From Trametopsis cervina (lineage: Eukaryota; Basidiomycota; Agaricomycetes; Polyporales; Irpicaceae), in contig MU278355.1 of NCBI GenBank assembly GCA_022385755.1, positions 1,182,974 through 1,246,973 on the forward strand: a DNA stretch of 64,000 nucleotides. The letters are read 5' to 3'. The notes beneath the pieces are model-generated. The model was not told where the DNA came from. It saw only the letters and a list, made by a program, of their open reading frames with translations, and did no database searches. The number at the start of each line of letters is the position of its first letter. Positions within the stretch are counted from its first letter, which is position 1. Position numbers and translations under genes: made by a program. Positions 37,461 through 49,659 of the stretch are shown here, one piece after another.

Positions 37461-37556
37461 GGCGTTATTGAGGGGTTCAAGTTACAAAAACGCCTGTGTG
37501 AGGGGATGACCGTCCGGGGCGATGAAAGAAAACGGCTTCATTTCGAACCAGGGTGC

Positions 37557-37563
37557 TTATATA
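37557..37563 (-). promoter_or_regulatory. Probable TATA box of the GH3 beta-glucosidase gene
   Basis: TATATAA on the minus strand (in CCTATATAAGC) lies 97-103 bases before the ATG at 37460, and supports that start. Confidence 0.65.
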
Positions 37564-38334
37564 GGGATACGCATGCAGAACGATGAGACGAAGAGGCTGG
37601 AGGCAGCTGAGGGCAAACGAGTTCCGACTTATCCGAGGTTTATCCGAATGACCCTCGGTGCCCGGCAGCCTGATGCGACTCCGTTGCCCCGCATTCAAGG
37701 ACGGGGGAATCGAGATCTCGCACTAAAATTTGACCATTATCGATGCCCCAGGGGGTCTCGACTGCGTCCGTGTGGAGGATTTGTGGGGAACGCAGCACAG
37801 ATGCAATTGTGCCTAAAGTCGGCATGAGTGAATGAGCGACAAGTTGCAAAGCAGCGGACCAGAAGATGAACTCTGCTACAAAACAGTACGAAGGACAATC
37901 GCTAGCCATCAGCACCCCATACGTAGAAGAAGTGCACAGCTATATCACATTACGAAGTTGGAATGCGGCGAGATGTCACAGGCACCGCGGCATGGGCGGA
38001 GACAAATACGTTCGATAGCGTAGTGTCGTGAGAAGGAGAAGGGTGGATGGGCGACATATGGAACAGCTCGACATATATGCATAAACACATACCTTCAACC
38101 GGTCCTAGGATCCCAAGGCTAAGAAAATCTCAGCCTGATAGTGCGCATGGTACCGGTGTCCCGTGAGTGCAGTAGCTCCTACCGCCAATGTCACACCTGT
38201 CGATAATGATCATATGACTTGTGTGGGTGGATGTGTATGTATAAGCGTTTGTCTGCTTACCGCCGCGCAAGCAGCTTTGAGGTGGTGGGCCAAAGGCGGA
38301 CAAGAAAGAGAGAGGTGATGAGATGACAAGGGTG

Positions 38335-38356
38335 TGACGAGACGCGTCGTGTCACG
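38335..38356. promoter_or_regulatory. Imperfect 22-bp palindrome
   Basis: GTGACGAGACGCGTCGTGTCAC reads almost the same on both strands around a central ACGCGT, with two mismatched pairs. Such dyads can be dimeric factor sites, but no factor is known for it. It lies 0.9 kb before the GH3 start and 0.2 kb past the SDR stop. Confidence 0.35.
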
Positions 38357-38515
38357 CTAAACTACAGCGATGTGACAAACGTGCTTCGTTACAGAAGTCA
38401 CGCGCCGTGCGTTGTCGTCCTTACTACTCACTGCGGGGTATCTGACTCTTTGCTGTTATATTATCATAGCGAAAAAATAACCGGAATACACCACAGAGAA
38501 GAGAGCTGGATGATC

Positions 38516-39510
38516 TCACCCACGTTTCCTGAACATGAGCCAAAGCAGGTTGATCACCCATGTCGTTGGCAGCCATGCAAACACCTTCCACACAAACGAG
38601 TATCCCCCCATGGCCATCACTCGAGGCGGAGACCGAGACAAGCTAGCCGAAACGACCATTTTCGCCATCTTGTGCGACGGCATGCCGTTACTCTCCTGGC
38701 TGATAGAGACTCGCCTGAGAATTGTGTTGGTCCAGGGCTTGTACAAACTGGACTCTGGCATGGCGATGCCACGATCAAGCTGGTTCGCTGCGATGTTCGA
38801 CTTGATTGCTCCTGGGGCTACGAGGACAACCGTGATATTGAACGGCTTGCATTCTTGGTACATCACTTCCGTCAACCGATGTACGGCTCCCTTAGAGGAT
38901 GCATAGACACCGCCCCACGCTACACCGCTGCAGACACAAATATTCAGTACGTAGTATCGTTTCTCTCCAGACACGTACAGGTCGCCCGTGATGGACCCAA
39001 TGTTCACGATAGTGCCGCTTTTCTGCGCCGCCATGTGAGGGAATACGGCTTGGAAGGTGCGCATCAATGCGAAACAGTTAACATCAAACACCTCCTTCAT
39101 TCTCTCCAGAGGAACATCAGCAAGAGCTCCTTCACAGGCCGCTGTGTTGAGTAAAAGACGTTGATACTCAGAAGCAATACGTGCTGACCTGTCGCCGCCA
39201 GTCCGGCGTTGTTCACCAACACGTCAATCCGTCCTGCCTCCTCGAGGATGCTCCGCACAACTACTTTCACTTGTTCATCGCTCTGTACGTCCAAGGTCTT
39301 CTTCATGATGTTTGGATGTTGAAGCGTGTCTATCGCTTCCAGTCGGCGCGCAGTCGCATAGACTTTGCATCCCCTCTCTGCGTATTCCTCACAGCTGCAG
39401 ATGGGTCATATATGACATTCCAGGCTGACAGGCAGGAAGACTTACAGAGAATAGCCGATCCCGCCCTTCGAGCAGCCAGTTATCAGGACCACCTTCTGCC
39501 TAGCTGACAT
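38516..39510 (-). CDS. Short-chain dehydrogenase/reductase, AYR1-like
   Basis: This NAD(P)H-dependent SDR resembles yeast AYR1 (1-acyl-dihydroxyacetone-phosphate reductase) and related lipid-droplet or ER reductases. The start MSARQKVVLITGCSKGGIGY carries the nucleotide-binding TGxxxGIG. NNAGLAATG, INIGSITGDL-like and YASSKGA (catalytic Tyr/Lys) follow. The C-terminus is strongly hydrophobic (KVFAWLPTTWVINLLWLMF) and ends in basic residues, as for a membrane anchor. About five exons encode some 290 residues. The start at 39510 is followed by a GTAAGT intron after IGYSL. The exact substrate is not determined by sequence. Confidence 0.88.
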
Positions 39511-39878
39511 GGATGTTGGTATAGGGTAGACGGTGGGGTCATAATGCCCATTTGGCAACTGTGCTGCCTACGAGAGTTCAATCACACGGGGTCCTGCGAA
39601 TCTCGGCCGGTCACTTCTGTGCGTTGCATCAGCTCTGCAGCGCTAACTCTAAAGATACAATTGGGCCATTCACTCAAGTAGTGGAAGGTGTGAGCGAGGT
39701 ATGTGCTGAACATCGCTTTATGACCTGAATCTCGAGGGCAAGGAGGAACTGTTCGAGTATATTGCATAATTGTCGAACACGAGTATACTGTAGACAACAC
39801 GGACCAAAGTCTACGTGGCACAGTGCCAGCGAGCTAGCCCACTCCCGAATGTCCAGGATGGCTCTTATGCGATCGCTC
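39511..39878. other. Intergenic region
   Basis: No gene is seen. It holds the SDR promoter and the 3' end of the Zn2Cys6 factor gene. If the last intron of that gene is read differently, its final codons could extend slightly into this stretch. Confidence 0.5.
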
Positions 39879-42023
39879 TCATCTCGCGAACCATCTCAGC
39901 CTGGGCACCTGTTCAAACAACTTCAACATCAGGATCACACCAACGTCAAAGAACGTACTCATCAGCGGACATACTGCCCCAAAAGCCGTCATGACGTGCA
40001 GAATCCGTTCGAGCGACTCAATCAGCGTACCCACGTACGCCTGGCCACCGCCGTACCCGGCGGCAGCCTGCATCCTAAGCTCTTTGACGAAGACCTGGCA
40101 CGCCGCACTGAGCAGCATCTAATCAGCGTGATGCCACACCGACGCCATCACGACGACACAAACAACCATCAGTACACACAAAACTCATCCTGTCAGACGA
40201 AACACCGAGCTCACCGCCATGATGGGATCCAAGAGCCTGACCTCGGGGCCGAGGCTGCCCACGAGGGCAGCGACTGAGTGTGCACACGCGATGCACGCGT
40301 CACGCGAGCGCGCGTTCGTCTCTGCGAATCTTCCGTGCAGCTGGATGGTAGCGACGCGGGACAGCGTCGTCGCAACGAGCATGTCAAGGTCGTCGGTGAC
40401 CGTAGGGAGTTGGCTCGCGAGATGGGTGATGAGGCCGTCTGCCGCGGTGAAGTCCTCCCAGAAGGCTGCGTCCTGCAGCATCGTCATGTCTGCCCCCGCG
40501 TCAGATGGAGCTCGCGGTGGGTATCGCTAATAAGGGACGTACCGCTACGGTATCGGGCTGCGATGAGAGATGCATAGGCAAACAGAGCGGCGGCTTTGGC
40601 GCGCAACGTCGTCGGCGACAGCGACGGCGCGTCTGCGTCCGCGTCGATGCCGCTGAGGAAGCTAGCGAGAGGGCGCGCTGTTGGGTGGAAATTTTGTTGG
40701 TGTCCCTGTTGAAGAGCATTGCACGCGTCAGCGTCACTGCTTCAAAACGAAAGAAAAGAGGATATACGTTTTCGTAGTCCGCCATGCTCAGCGGCCACGG
40801 AGTCGTGACAGCCAAGTCCGGGCGAGACGCGGTGGGAAGCGCGAGCTCATTCAGTGCGGACACGGAGCCCAGCGCAGCTGCCCAGACAGTGTCGAGCGCG
40901 TACACAGTCCAAAACGCGTTGACGCTCTCGCCAGCTGAGACAGCGTCCGTGGCAGTAGAGAGGACATGGAGCCTGCAGCTCACGCAGAGGGCAGCGGCGG
41001 CGCTGCTGTGGTACCGGCCCTCCAGGAGTCGTCCGACGGAGAAGAGGTAGTTGGCGAGCAGGACCTCCGCCTGGATGACACCGACGATCGCGTGCCCGTG
41101 CGTCCCGGCATCGTTGTTGGCGTCGAAGATCGCAGAAGAAAGGAGCTGGACAGAGCGGTTGACGAGGTAATTCTCGTATCGTTTCAGGTGTTCTTCCGTA
41201 GATATCACAGCACCCCACAGACACACAGTACTCATCAGAGGCTCAAAAAGCGCGCCAGACGGGTGGGTCGTGGGTGAGCGAGAATTGTAGTGCTCAGCCA
41301 CCATCAAGAAGCGAGGGATGCTGAGGAAGAAGCCTGTCTGTGATGCGTACGGGAGGAACGTGGTGATCCTGCGATACCGTCACCAACTGGACGATCAACG
41401 ATACGCGGAGACGGACTCACAGAGCGTGGATGTCCTGATCAGTGGGCTCGGGCTGGACAGGCATCGCTGGGAGCGCACCGAGGGAGGGCGAAGAAAGAAA
41501 GTCTGCAAGTTGGAAAGCTGCCAAGGCATCAATAATACTTCTGTCTCTCAAGAAAAACTTGTTTAACTTACGTTCTTCGCCGGGATGCGCCTCGTTTTGC
41601 TGTAAGACCTCGACAGGGACAAGCGGCAGCGGATTGTGCAGCCTGACGGACGACCCCTCCGCATCCGGGTCTTCGAGCTCGCGGATACGCGCTTCGAGCA
41701 GTGCGATGTTCTCTTCGAGCATTTGCGTACGCGTAAGGCCCTGCATGTCGGCTGTGTATTCGCAGTCTTCGGCTCTGCCGGTGCGTGCGCATTGGCCGCA
41801 GGAGGGTTTTGCGCCGTCACAGCGCTGTGGGCGACGGTGTGCAGCATGAGTTGAATGTCAGGCGAGTGGATAGAAGGGGACGTACCATTTTGCGTCTGCG
41901 GCACGGCAGACAGGCTGTTCCACTAGAAACACGGTTGTCAGGTTTGCGGGTGCGGCGACGGTGGAAAACGTACCGAGCGAGCGTAGTGGCGGGCGGTGTA
42001 ACTTGCCGTCTACGGGGTGCCAT
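39879..42023 (-). CDS. Zn2Cys6 fungal transcription factor
   Basis: This is a Gal4-type binuclear zinc cluster regulator. The start at 42023 gives MAPRRRQVTPPATTLA. After an intron (41923-41973) comes GTACLPCRRRKM, and after a second intron (41825-41885) RCDGAKPSCGQCARTGRAED-C. The six cysteines have the exact spacing C-x2-C-x6-C-x6-C-x2-C-x8-C. A likely coiled coil follows (RTQMLEENIALLEARIRELE). The middle region is a fungal transcription-factor homology domain (RYENYLVNRSVQLLSSAIF, then SVNAFWTVYALDTVWAAALG). At least seven exons encode about 600 residues. Targets are unknown; the neighbouring SDR is one candidate. The last exon boundary near 39879 is uncertain. Confidence 0.88.
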
Positions 42024-44196
42024 ATGTGATTGAATATAGAGTTTTTCGGTGAGGGAGGTGTTGTTATCGAATGTCTGGCTCTGTGGTTCTGTGTCCTTCA
42101 CATCCTGGCCAGCCGCGTCCTTTATGAACGGTCGCCCCTCTCCTGCGTCGGAGCACAACAACCAATCGCAAACCTCGTCATTTTCGGGCTTCAGGAGCGA
42201 CGGTCGACCGCGTCGCGCCATCCAGAGTAAGGGTGCACCGAGGGGGTGTACGCGCAGAGTCCAATTATGGTCGTTACACAAATCGCTGTTGGATGAGAAT
42301 GAGTGAGCACCGCAAGGGATATGTCTCCCATCAAGTAAAGTGACGTGGTAGGTAAGTGGTGCAACCGACACTCGCGTCAGACAGTTTGCGCTACCTCGTC
42401 GCGGTGCGTTCCAAGCTGAATCATTCGGAGGTGCGCCGGGGGACCCTCGAGGGAGGATAACGCCCCTCTTTGGAAGGCGCGTCGGCCATGGTCCTGGTGA
42501 GATCAGTAATTGAGTTCAAGCCAAGCACAGCCAGTTCTGCGAGGACGCGATGATGCACAGATCGTGGCTCTATAGCTTGGAGATCGTAGACGCTTGTTGC
42601 TCCCCTGTGTTACGGAGTTCCAGGCTCGGGGACCCTATGTGTCCTGGGGGTACCAGAATCTTCTTGTCTTATGTTGTAGCGATCCTGCTCGGAGTCTGCC
42701 TAGGCCCCATCGTTCTTAGTACGATGGTTTAAAACCAAGAGCTGCTGACGTGACGAGGATTAACCAAGGTCATTTCCTTTTATGGTAATCCAGCCGCGAC
42801 GTGGTTGGAGCTTCGAGCGTTGCTGACGGTTACCGTGCTCGTTCCGTGAAGCAAGGTCGATACAGCCCGTTTGCTACAAATATGGGATGAGTAGACTGTT
42901 TTCAATAAACAGAGTCAGCAGCAAAGAGAAAAACACGAAGTACGGATGCAAGGTTGTCGCACTCATTGTAATGATCTGGATCGCTGTCGAACGTTGGACG
43001 TCGAACATTGATAGAGCTCGTGTGGATTGATGACACCGGAACCTATGGCATACACACAAGCTTTTTGGCACGCCAACGAACAACTCTGACGACGTGTTTT
43101 GGTCCCGTCAGATAGGGTTTTCAAGGCATCCAAAGTACTGACCACGTACCACGACGATCCCTATAAGAAGACAACGTCCTGCTACCCTGTATAATGAGCC
43201 GACAGCTCATGTCTCAAGGTATCGAACAACAATTCTCAGCGATTGACAAGATTTCATCATGACGGAATAGCAGGTTCTCCTCAAGTCGCGATAAGCGCCG
43301 AACCGGTTCCGACGCCACAAAGCGTGGCACGAATCTTTCGGACGACCAGGTCCAATCGGGGCCGGGACGATACAGTCGACTCTCCCATTGCACATTCATC
43401 GAGAACTGCACTCCTGCGGGATGGCTCACGAGTCTCAACTGCAGGATGTCTGGGAAAATGTTACAAGCGCATCTGTCCCCAAGCGAGCAATCACTGTTTT
43501 GGCCATTCCCTGGAAAGACAGAAGGCGCAAAGTGGGTATAAATTATGGGAAGGCAGCTCACAAACGTACACATGCGCAGTACGTCATCAAAATCATATAT
43601 CAACAAAGGTTATCACAAGAGAAGGCTCGTCGTAAGTAGCAATTGCTATATGATATCCAGCGCCGCAGTTTACGAAAATCATCTCCATAAACAGGATCAT
43701 TGAATGGTGCTCGCTATTAGTAGGCAATCATTACAAGACGGCGTTATACCAAAATTTGCATACGAACATACGCTTGCGAGCAGCATATCGTCGTCCGCTA
43801 AGACCGGACTTGCTCGATTTGCATAACGGATGAAGCTTCCCTTCCGCCATCCACAACAAGAAAAGATAGATGACGGCGCGAACATACAAACTCTATAACG
43901 TGCCGAGCCGACGAACAACGAACAACGATTGGCGAATAAAGTTCGCTGGGGTATTGCTATAGGATCTCCGAACACGAGGCGCAGATGAACGTTAAAATCT
44001 AATAGAATCTCTAAAATCTGGCTCGAGAATGCTCGCGAGGTGTAATGGAAGACGAAGAGGAGGGGGAACTTGCCGCCGGTATTTTAGGACAGCGAATGGC
44101 GCACGTTCGACGTGATGTGTACGTGTGTGGCGTCGAGGATGACTCTCCTGTGGCGGTGGCGTTTGAGAATTGTTACGGTGCGAAGACAGTGACAGT

Positions 44197-44560
44197 TGGA
44201 CGTGTGTCTTGCTGGTGAGTAAGGTCTCCCTGATGGCGCTCAATGGTACTGCGTCGCAGGCATCCAAGATGAGTTTAGTTGCGCAGCGGGATGTGGGGAA
44301 TGGTTTGATGATACAGCAGGACGGGTGTCTTGCTTGCTCGTCGACGTCGGTGAGTGAAGTCTCTGACGGCGCTCAACGAGCCCAACTCACAGGCATCCAG
44401 GACGAGTATAGTTTGGCGGTACAGCAGGATTTGAGGAATGAAATAATGGTGCAAGTCTGGGTGTCCTGCTATCCAGTATGAGTCTAGTTCAGCGGTACAG
44501 CAGGATTTGAAGAATGCAATGATATCGCATTCGGATGCGTGTCCTGCTTCTCGACGCTAA
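44197..44560. repeat. Degenerate tandem repeat, about three units of 100-140 bp
   Basis: The blocks GTGTCYTGCT, GGCATCCARGAYGAGT, TAGTT-GCGG and ACAGCAGGATTTGARGAATG recur in the same order. Copies start near 44200, 44330 and 44458. Unit lengths and bases differ, so the array is old. No coding frame is kept across units. Confidence 0.65.
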
Positions 44561-45211
44561 CGAACCCGCGAGTCACCAAAGACGAGCTCCGTCGGCCGCC
44601 GTGCGCCCAAACGCACAAACATTGCTCAGCGCACTGCACGTGCACACCGCACCCAACCAGCCCCGGAGGCAAAACTGCTCCTCGTTTTACCAAGATGTTT
44701 GTCAGGATCTTGTTAATCTGATAATCATCAGACTCAAGCTGCTTTGTCAGCAGCTGGTGCTCGATACGCTAGAAGACGACTTTTGCCACTTTTATTTTTG
44801 CCTGCGCGTTGCATCTCCTTTTGCGGTAGTAGAACGTACAGCGGCTCTTTCGCAGACATCGCGCCCCCGACGACCATCGCAACATCGCACTGGCTACGTC
44901 ACGTGCGGGCACCAAAAAACCAAACACACCCTCGGTCGTGCTCTGCATCCGCACACCGCGTCGTTGTCATCCTACGAGCCCCTGACTCACTTCAAGTATT
45001 TTCAGTCAGCCGAAACACCAACCTCTACCACCATCCTCCATCTCCGCGGACGAGTCAAGCTGGTGGGGGAATAGGAATCGATCAGCGGACGGATGGATGA
45101 GCGGGATTTGTGCTTCGCCGATCAGGGGAGTGGGTTGGGTGGTGCTTGGTGCTTGGTGCTTCCGAAGCGGCGCAGAGCGAGGAGAAAGTAGAAGCGGGTT
45201 CGCGATGTTTG

Positions 45212-45218
45212 TATATAA
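45212..45218 (+). promoter_or_regulatory. Probable TATA box of the DUF1348 gene
   Basis: TATATAA lies about 120 bases before the ATG at 45334, in the usual position for a fungal TATA element. Confidence 0.6.
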
Positions 45219-45333
45219 CGCGTCGTGTCGAAGACACACTTCTCTCCCACCCACTTGCGTCTCTTTGCATCTCTACTTCCAACACCAACTCAAAATCTCG
45301 TAAACGCGTAAACTCGTAAATCTTTGAACAAAA

Positions 45334-46001
45334 ATGTCCGGAATCAAGCCCCCGTTCACGCGTGAGACCGCGCTGCAGAAGGTCAAGGCGGCACAGAACC
45401 TGTGGAACACGAAGGACCCGAAGCGCGTCGCGCTCGCATACACCGTACGTCCCCTTTCCCTTCCCCTCTTCTCCTTCTCCTCCCCAGTCAATTGAACTGA
45501 GCTCGCTAACGCGTCGCCTTTAGCCCGACACCCGCTGGCGCAACCGCGGCACGTTCCTCACCGGCCGCGCCGAAGTCGAGCAGTTCCTCTCTGAAAAATG
45601 GGCGATTGAGAACGGGTACAGGCTCCGCAAGGAGCTCTTTGCGTTCACGGATGATAAGATCGCTGTCTATGTGCGTCCATCCCCATTCCCTCCTCTCCCT
45701 CAACAGTAAACTGATGGTGGTGGGATAGTTCTACTACGAATGGTACGAGACCAAGGCGGACGGGACGAAGCAGTGGTATCGGTGCCACGGGCTCGAGGTG
45801 CGTTCTCCCCCTCCTTTTCCTTCTCCCTCTCTTGCTTGACGCTGATAACATTTCGTGGTACAGGACTGGACCTTCGCAGAGTCGGGCCTGATGGCGAAAC
45901 GCCAGATGAGCGGGAACGACGTGCCGATCACGGATGAGCAGCGCTGGTTCAGGGACGACAACGTCGACGCTGTGGCGCTCACGGAGCAGGACCTCATCTA
46001 A
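45334..46001 (+). CDS. DUF1348 family protein (NTF2/SnoaL-like fold)
   Basis: This small conserved protein of 154 residues has a predicted NTF2-like cone fold, from its DUF1348 membership. Blocks are FTRETALQKVKAAQNLWNT, DTRWRNRGTFLTGRAEVEQF, FYYEWYETKADGTKQWYRCH and WRNRG/EDWTF-type motifs near the end. Four exons join exactly in phase: 45334-45444, 45524-45670, 45729-45797 and 45864-46001. Introns are 58-79 nt and pyrimidine-rich. Codon use is strongly GC3-biased, with C or G in most third positions, unlike IML1 or DUR3. With the clear TATA box this suggests high expression. The biochemical role of the family is not established. Confidence 0.93.
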
Positions 46002-46309
46002 GCTTAGCTTGTTGAAGGGAACTCTAAATACGAAATAAGTGGACGAGGATGGAGTGAGGCGTGTGTAGGATAAAAAGACATGTGTATGTTTGTTGTGTTA
46101 TGATAAATTTATCCCCTCTCGTTTTTGTCGCTTGACTTCCTTGTGTTGACTGAGCGCAGGGAAATTTATCTGAATTTGGGCTGTACCGATGAAGATAAAT
46201 TTGAGCACTACCATCACAAGACATTTGTGACCATCTGCGCACAACTCTATCCTCCGGGGGCATCCACCGCGCGTCCACAAGACATGCCTTAAATATGTAT
46301 CCCCGTTTG

Positions 46310-48265
46310 TTCAGGTGCCTCCAACCCTGCATTCGGTGCTCGTGTCGACTTACCGAGGCACGCTGTTCGTGTTCTTGATCTCCTTTTGACAACCCAGACC
46401 CGATGACGGAATACTTCAACGGGACGCTACATCCTTTGACGTACGCCCACGCGGACCTGGGCTCTATGGCGATGGTGACGACCGGGGTCCCCGCTACAAC
46501 TCTGGACAGCCCGGACTCGCAAGGCAAGCGACTTGCCTGCAGCGCGCGCCACGAAGCATCGAGCAAACATCATCATAGATTGGCTCGACCGTCTATGCAC
46601 ATCCCTATCTACCAGCCACAGTTCAGGAGCCTTCGTTCCCCCAGGCACGTCATCCAGGTGTGCACGCCCCAGTTTCGTATCTGACAAGGAATTGCAAAGT
46701 CCGAGAAAGAAACGCCCCGACGGAACACCCCTACTTCGACACGGACCTAGGCTCTATGGCGACGATGATGCCCAGAGACCCCGTTGCATGTGGACATGCA
46801 AAGTCAGCGGATTACTTCCTGTATCTTCTGCAGCACAAGCCACGGATCGTCGAGCGAACGCTACTGCATCGGTGATTCGCCCAGCAACTCGACGATCTAC
46901 GCACATCCAGCCACAAACTGCTCTGGACACCGCGGTGTACTGTATGCCTTCGTGCGTGCAGTAGCCTCCCTCGAGACCTCGCTCGTCTGCAAGAAATTGG
47001 TCGTGTGCACACGCCCTCGATGAGCACCGAACGTCGGGATGAAGAAGCTTCCGACGGAGCCGCCTTCCACTGACGTCGACGCGGACCTGGATTCTGCGTT
47101 ATCGCGTTGACGACGAGTCGATCCTCCTCGCACCTGCACAAGCTGATCACGCATTGAGCGAATATCATCACCAATTTGATGACCTACACATGTCTGTATC
47201 CAAACGGCCACTCTACACAAACCGAACCACGCCCCTCGACCCCGCGATCTCCTTTTGACAAGCCGGGTCCGACGACAGAATCCTTCAACGGGACGCTGAG
47301 TCTAATTTGAAGGCTCCATCCTTTGAGTTCGACTTACGTCGATACGGACCTGGATTCTACGTTATCGCGTTGACGACGGCTCGTCCCTCCCTTCGTCGTC
47401 GACATGCACAAGCAGATCACGCGCCATAAACCGCTGAGCGAATGGGTAACCCTGTAAGGATTTAGAACGAACATCATCACCAATTTGATGACCTACGCCC
47501 TCGATCTCCTTTTGACAACCCGGCCCCGAGCTCAAAATCCTCCAACGGGACGCTGAGTCTAATTTGGAGGCTACATCTTTCGACTTACATCGACGCTGCA
47601 TCGCGATGGCGACGATGGAGTACCTGTACAGGCGGATCATCAGAAATATCGCACAGGAACCCGACGGTGTGTGCACCTCCGGAATCCTTATCTACCAGCC
47701 ACCATACACGAATCATACTTGGAGGGATTGCGTGCCTTGCATGTTCTAGTGAGCCTCTTCTCAGTGCTCTGTATTCCTACTTGCAGCAGCAAACTATCCG
47801 TCTGCGCACCCAATTTTTGAAAGAACAAGCGAAGTCCGATTCAGAAACGCCTCAACGGGGCGCCGACCGTCCTGTACAGTCCTGTAAAGGGCCGCGTCCT
47901 TCGTCTTACGTCGCGTCGACACGGATCTGGACTTTATTGCGTTGGCAACGACGAGGGCCTCCTCCGTTGTCGTCTTGCACCTTGCAGGGCAAATACCTTG
48001 CTTTCTGCAACGTGCACGAGCAAATATTACGGTATCAGTGATTCGCGCAGCAGACCACGCAGCACGCAGCAAGTTCCAAACTTACATGTCTGTGGATCCC
48101 CATGTGCCCCAATAGCCTCGATCCCGGCACTCGGTGCTCATGCCCACTCACCGAGGTGCATGCTGTGCTGTGCTCTCTATTTCGATTTCGTACTGACGAG
48201 CGAAGCTCTGGAGAAGCCCTCAACGGACGCGGACCTGGACTTCATCACGATAGCAACGTCTCGAA
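46310..48265. repeat. Degenerate long-unit tandem repeat array
   Basis: Several block types recur in order. CTCCTTTTGACAA-CC occurs at 46380, 47249 and 47507. TTCAACGGGACGCT-like blocks occur near 46413, 47282 and 47542. A block reading CGGACCTGG-TTCT-TCGCG near 46453, 46743, 47082, 47346, 47925 and 48220 recurs with changes. CATCACCAATTTGATGACCTAC is perfect near 47169 and 47472. A TTCGGTGCTC...ACCGAGG block is at 46330 and 48135. Spacing between like blocks is roughly 250-370 bases. No open frame survives across units. Confidence 0.7.
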
Positions 48266-49626
48266 ATCCCCGCTACTGTACGTTCTGTCGTTCTGTGTTC
48301 TGTTCCTGCAAGGGCAATCGACCTTCCTTCCTACCTCCTTCTCCCTCCCTCCTGCTTCTCGTTCGCTTCGACGCGCGCGCGGATCCGAGGCCCGGGGGAT
48401 AGGGAAGAGACGCGCTCGCGAAACATACAGCGTGTCATGTCACAGAAGCACATCCTCGCCCACGTCCCTCCCTCCCGCCTCCCCATCCCCCGCCTTTTTG
48501 CGATCTCGCCATCGTAGCACACGTCCATCAGAACGGAACGTGTGTGTGCGGTCTGTCAGCTAGGCGACGAGCGACTCCCGAAGCGTCGGACGGGACGCGT
48601 TTGTACGCCGGCTTGATGTGCTTGTGTGGTGTGGTGGCAGTCTCGACACTTCGTCATCGGTGCTCTGTCCGCATACTGTATGCATCGGCCCACCCACTCG
48701 CGCTACTCGCGCTTCTTCGCTTCGTTATGTTTGCGCCGTCCGTGCGCCAGTCTGTCAGTCGCATCCTCGCTTGTGTGTGTGGCGAGCGGGCGCGTCATGT
48801 GATGTGATGTGACTGGTGCGGTGCGGGTGGTGAGAGAGTTTAATAACGGTGTGAACAGGCGTCGTGTCAGAGGAAGTTTCATATCGGAGGAATGGTACAT
48901 ATTGATAATATTACTGTGTGCGAGATGATTATGATATGTTTCTGCTGTTCTGAGATGCATGTCCGCCGCTCCGCCACCGCCGCCGCGTCCGGTGCGCACG
49001 CACGGCTACGACGACTGCTCCTCGAGCACGAGCACGACGAGGACGATGAGCGGGGTGGGCCGAGAGGACGTTGTTGTGATGTCGGTATGGGTGCGGTGTT
49101 CCTGGGACGGACGGACGACGATCAGAAAGGGCAAAGCGGGTGGCAGCGATTGGCGAGTCCTGTTCGAACGGCGGACGGGCGCCCCGTGTGCGACATCAAA
49201 GGCTCTCGGGCGTACGCTGTCCCTTGAACAGTTCACCCACCGCCTACACGCACTCTTAGCGTCGCGCGATGATACTCGACGCTACTCGACGCACGCAACT
49301 GTGTCTAGTCTACGCGTTCGCGTTTGTGCCTCGCCGCTCCGAGGTCGTCGCACAGGCATTCGCAAGCGAGCGAGCGCCAATGCCGGTGTGTGTGTGTGAT
49401 GATGGAAAGAAGCGGGGGTGCTCACGGCAGAGCTCGCGCGCCATGCGATCAGCATCAGCTCGCCGCATAGAACGAAAAGAAAGAAAAAAGGAGCGGGGAT
49501 TCTAGCGAGAAAGGAGGGGCGTGCCCAGGCGAGCGGGATCCAATATATAATCACACCTAAGCACCCCTGCGCTGCTCCCCACCCGTGCTGTCTTCCCTGC
49601 CCCTTCCATCGGATGTCGCAGGCCTG

Positions 49627-49627
49627 A

Positions 49628-49658
<31 letters not shown>

Positions 49659-49659
49659 C
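49627..49659. repeat. CT microsatellite
   Basis: A nearly pure run of CT dinucleotides about 33 bases long lies 370 bases before the P450 start. Such pyrimidine tracts are common in fungal promoters. Confidence 0.85.

Larger units (their letters stand above)
37461..38515. other. Intergenic region upstream of GH3 gene
   Basis: No gene is supported in this 1.05 kb. It contains the GH3 TATA box and, at about 38335-38356, an imperfect palindrome. Short open frames lack recognisable features. The SDR gene ends at its right edge. Confidence 0.55.
42024..45333. other. 3.3 kb gene-free region
   Basis: No gene is supported between the divergent Zn2Cys6 factor and DUF1348 genes. Around 43214-43639 open frames of 80-130 codons occur on both strands at once, a sign of chance. 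44197-44560 is a degenerate repeat. The right end holds the DUF1348 promoter with a TATA box. Confidence 0.55.

Noticed and set aside
43214..43639. Open frames of 80-130 codons on both strands
   Set aside because: They overlap one another fully, lack splice-consistent neighbours and show no motif. At most one could be real and nothing favours either.
46380..47680. Repeat blocks as remnants of a repetitive protein gene
   Set aside because: Frames that look alike in two units (NGTL, DLGSMA, DTDLDST) are broken by stops and frame changes in the others, and no unit keeps an open frame across its length.
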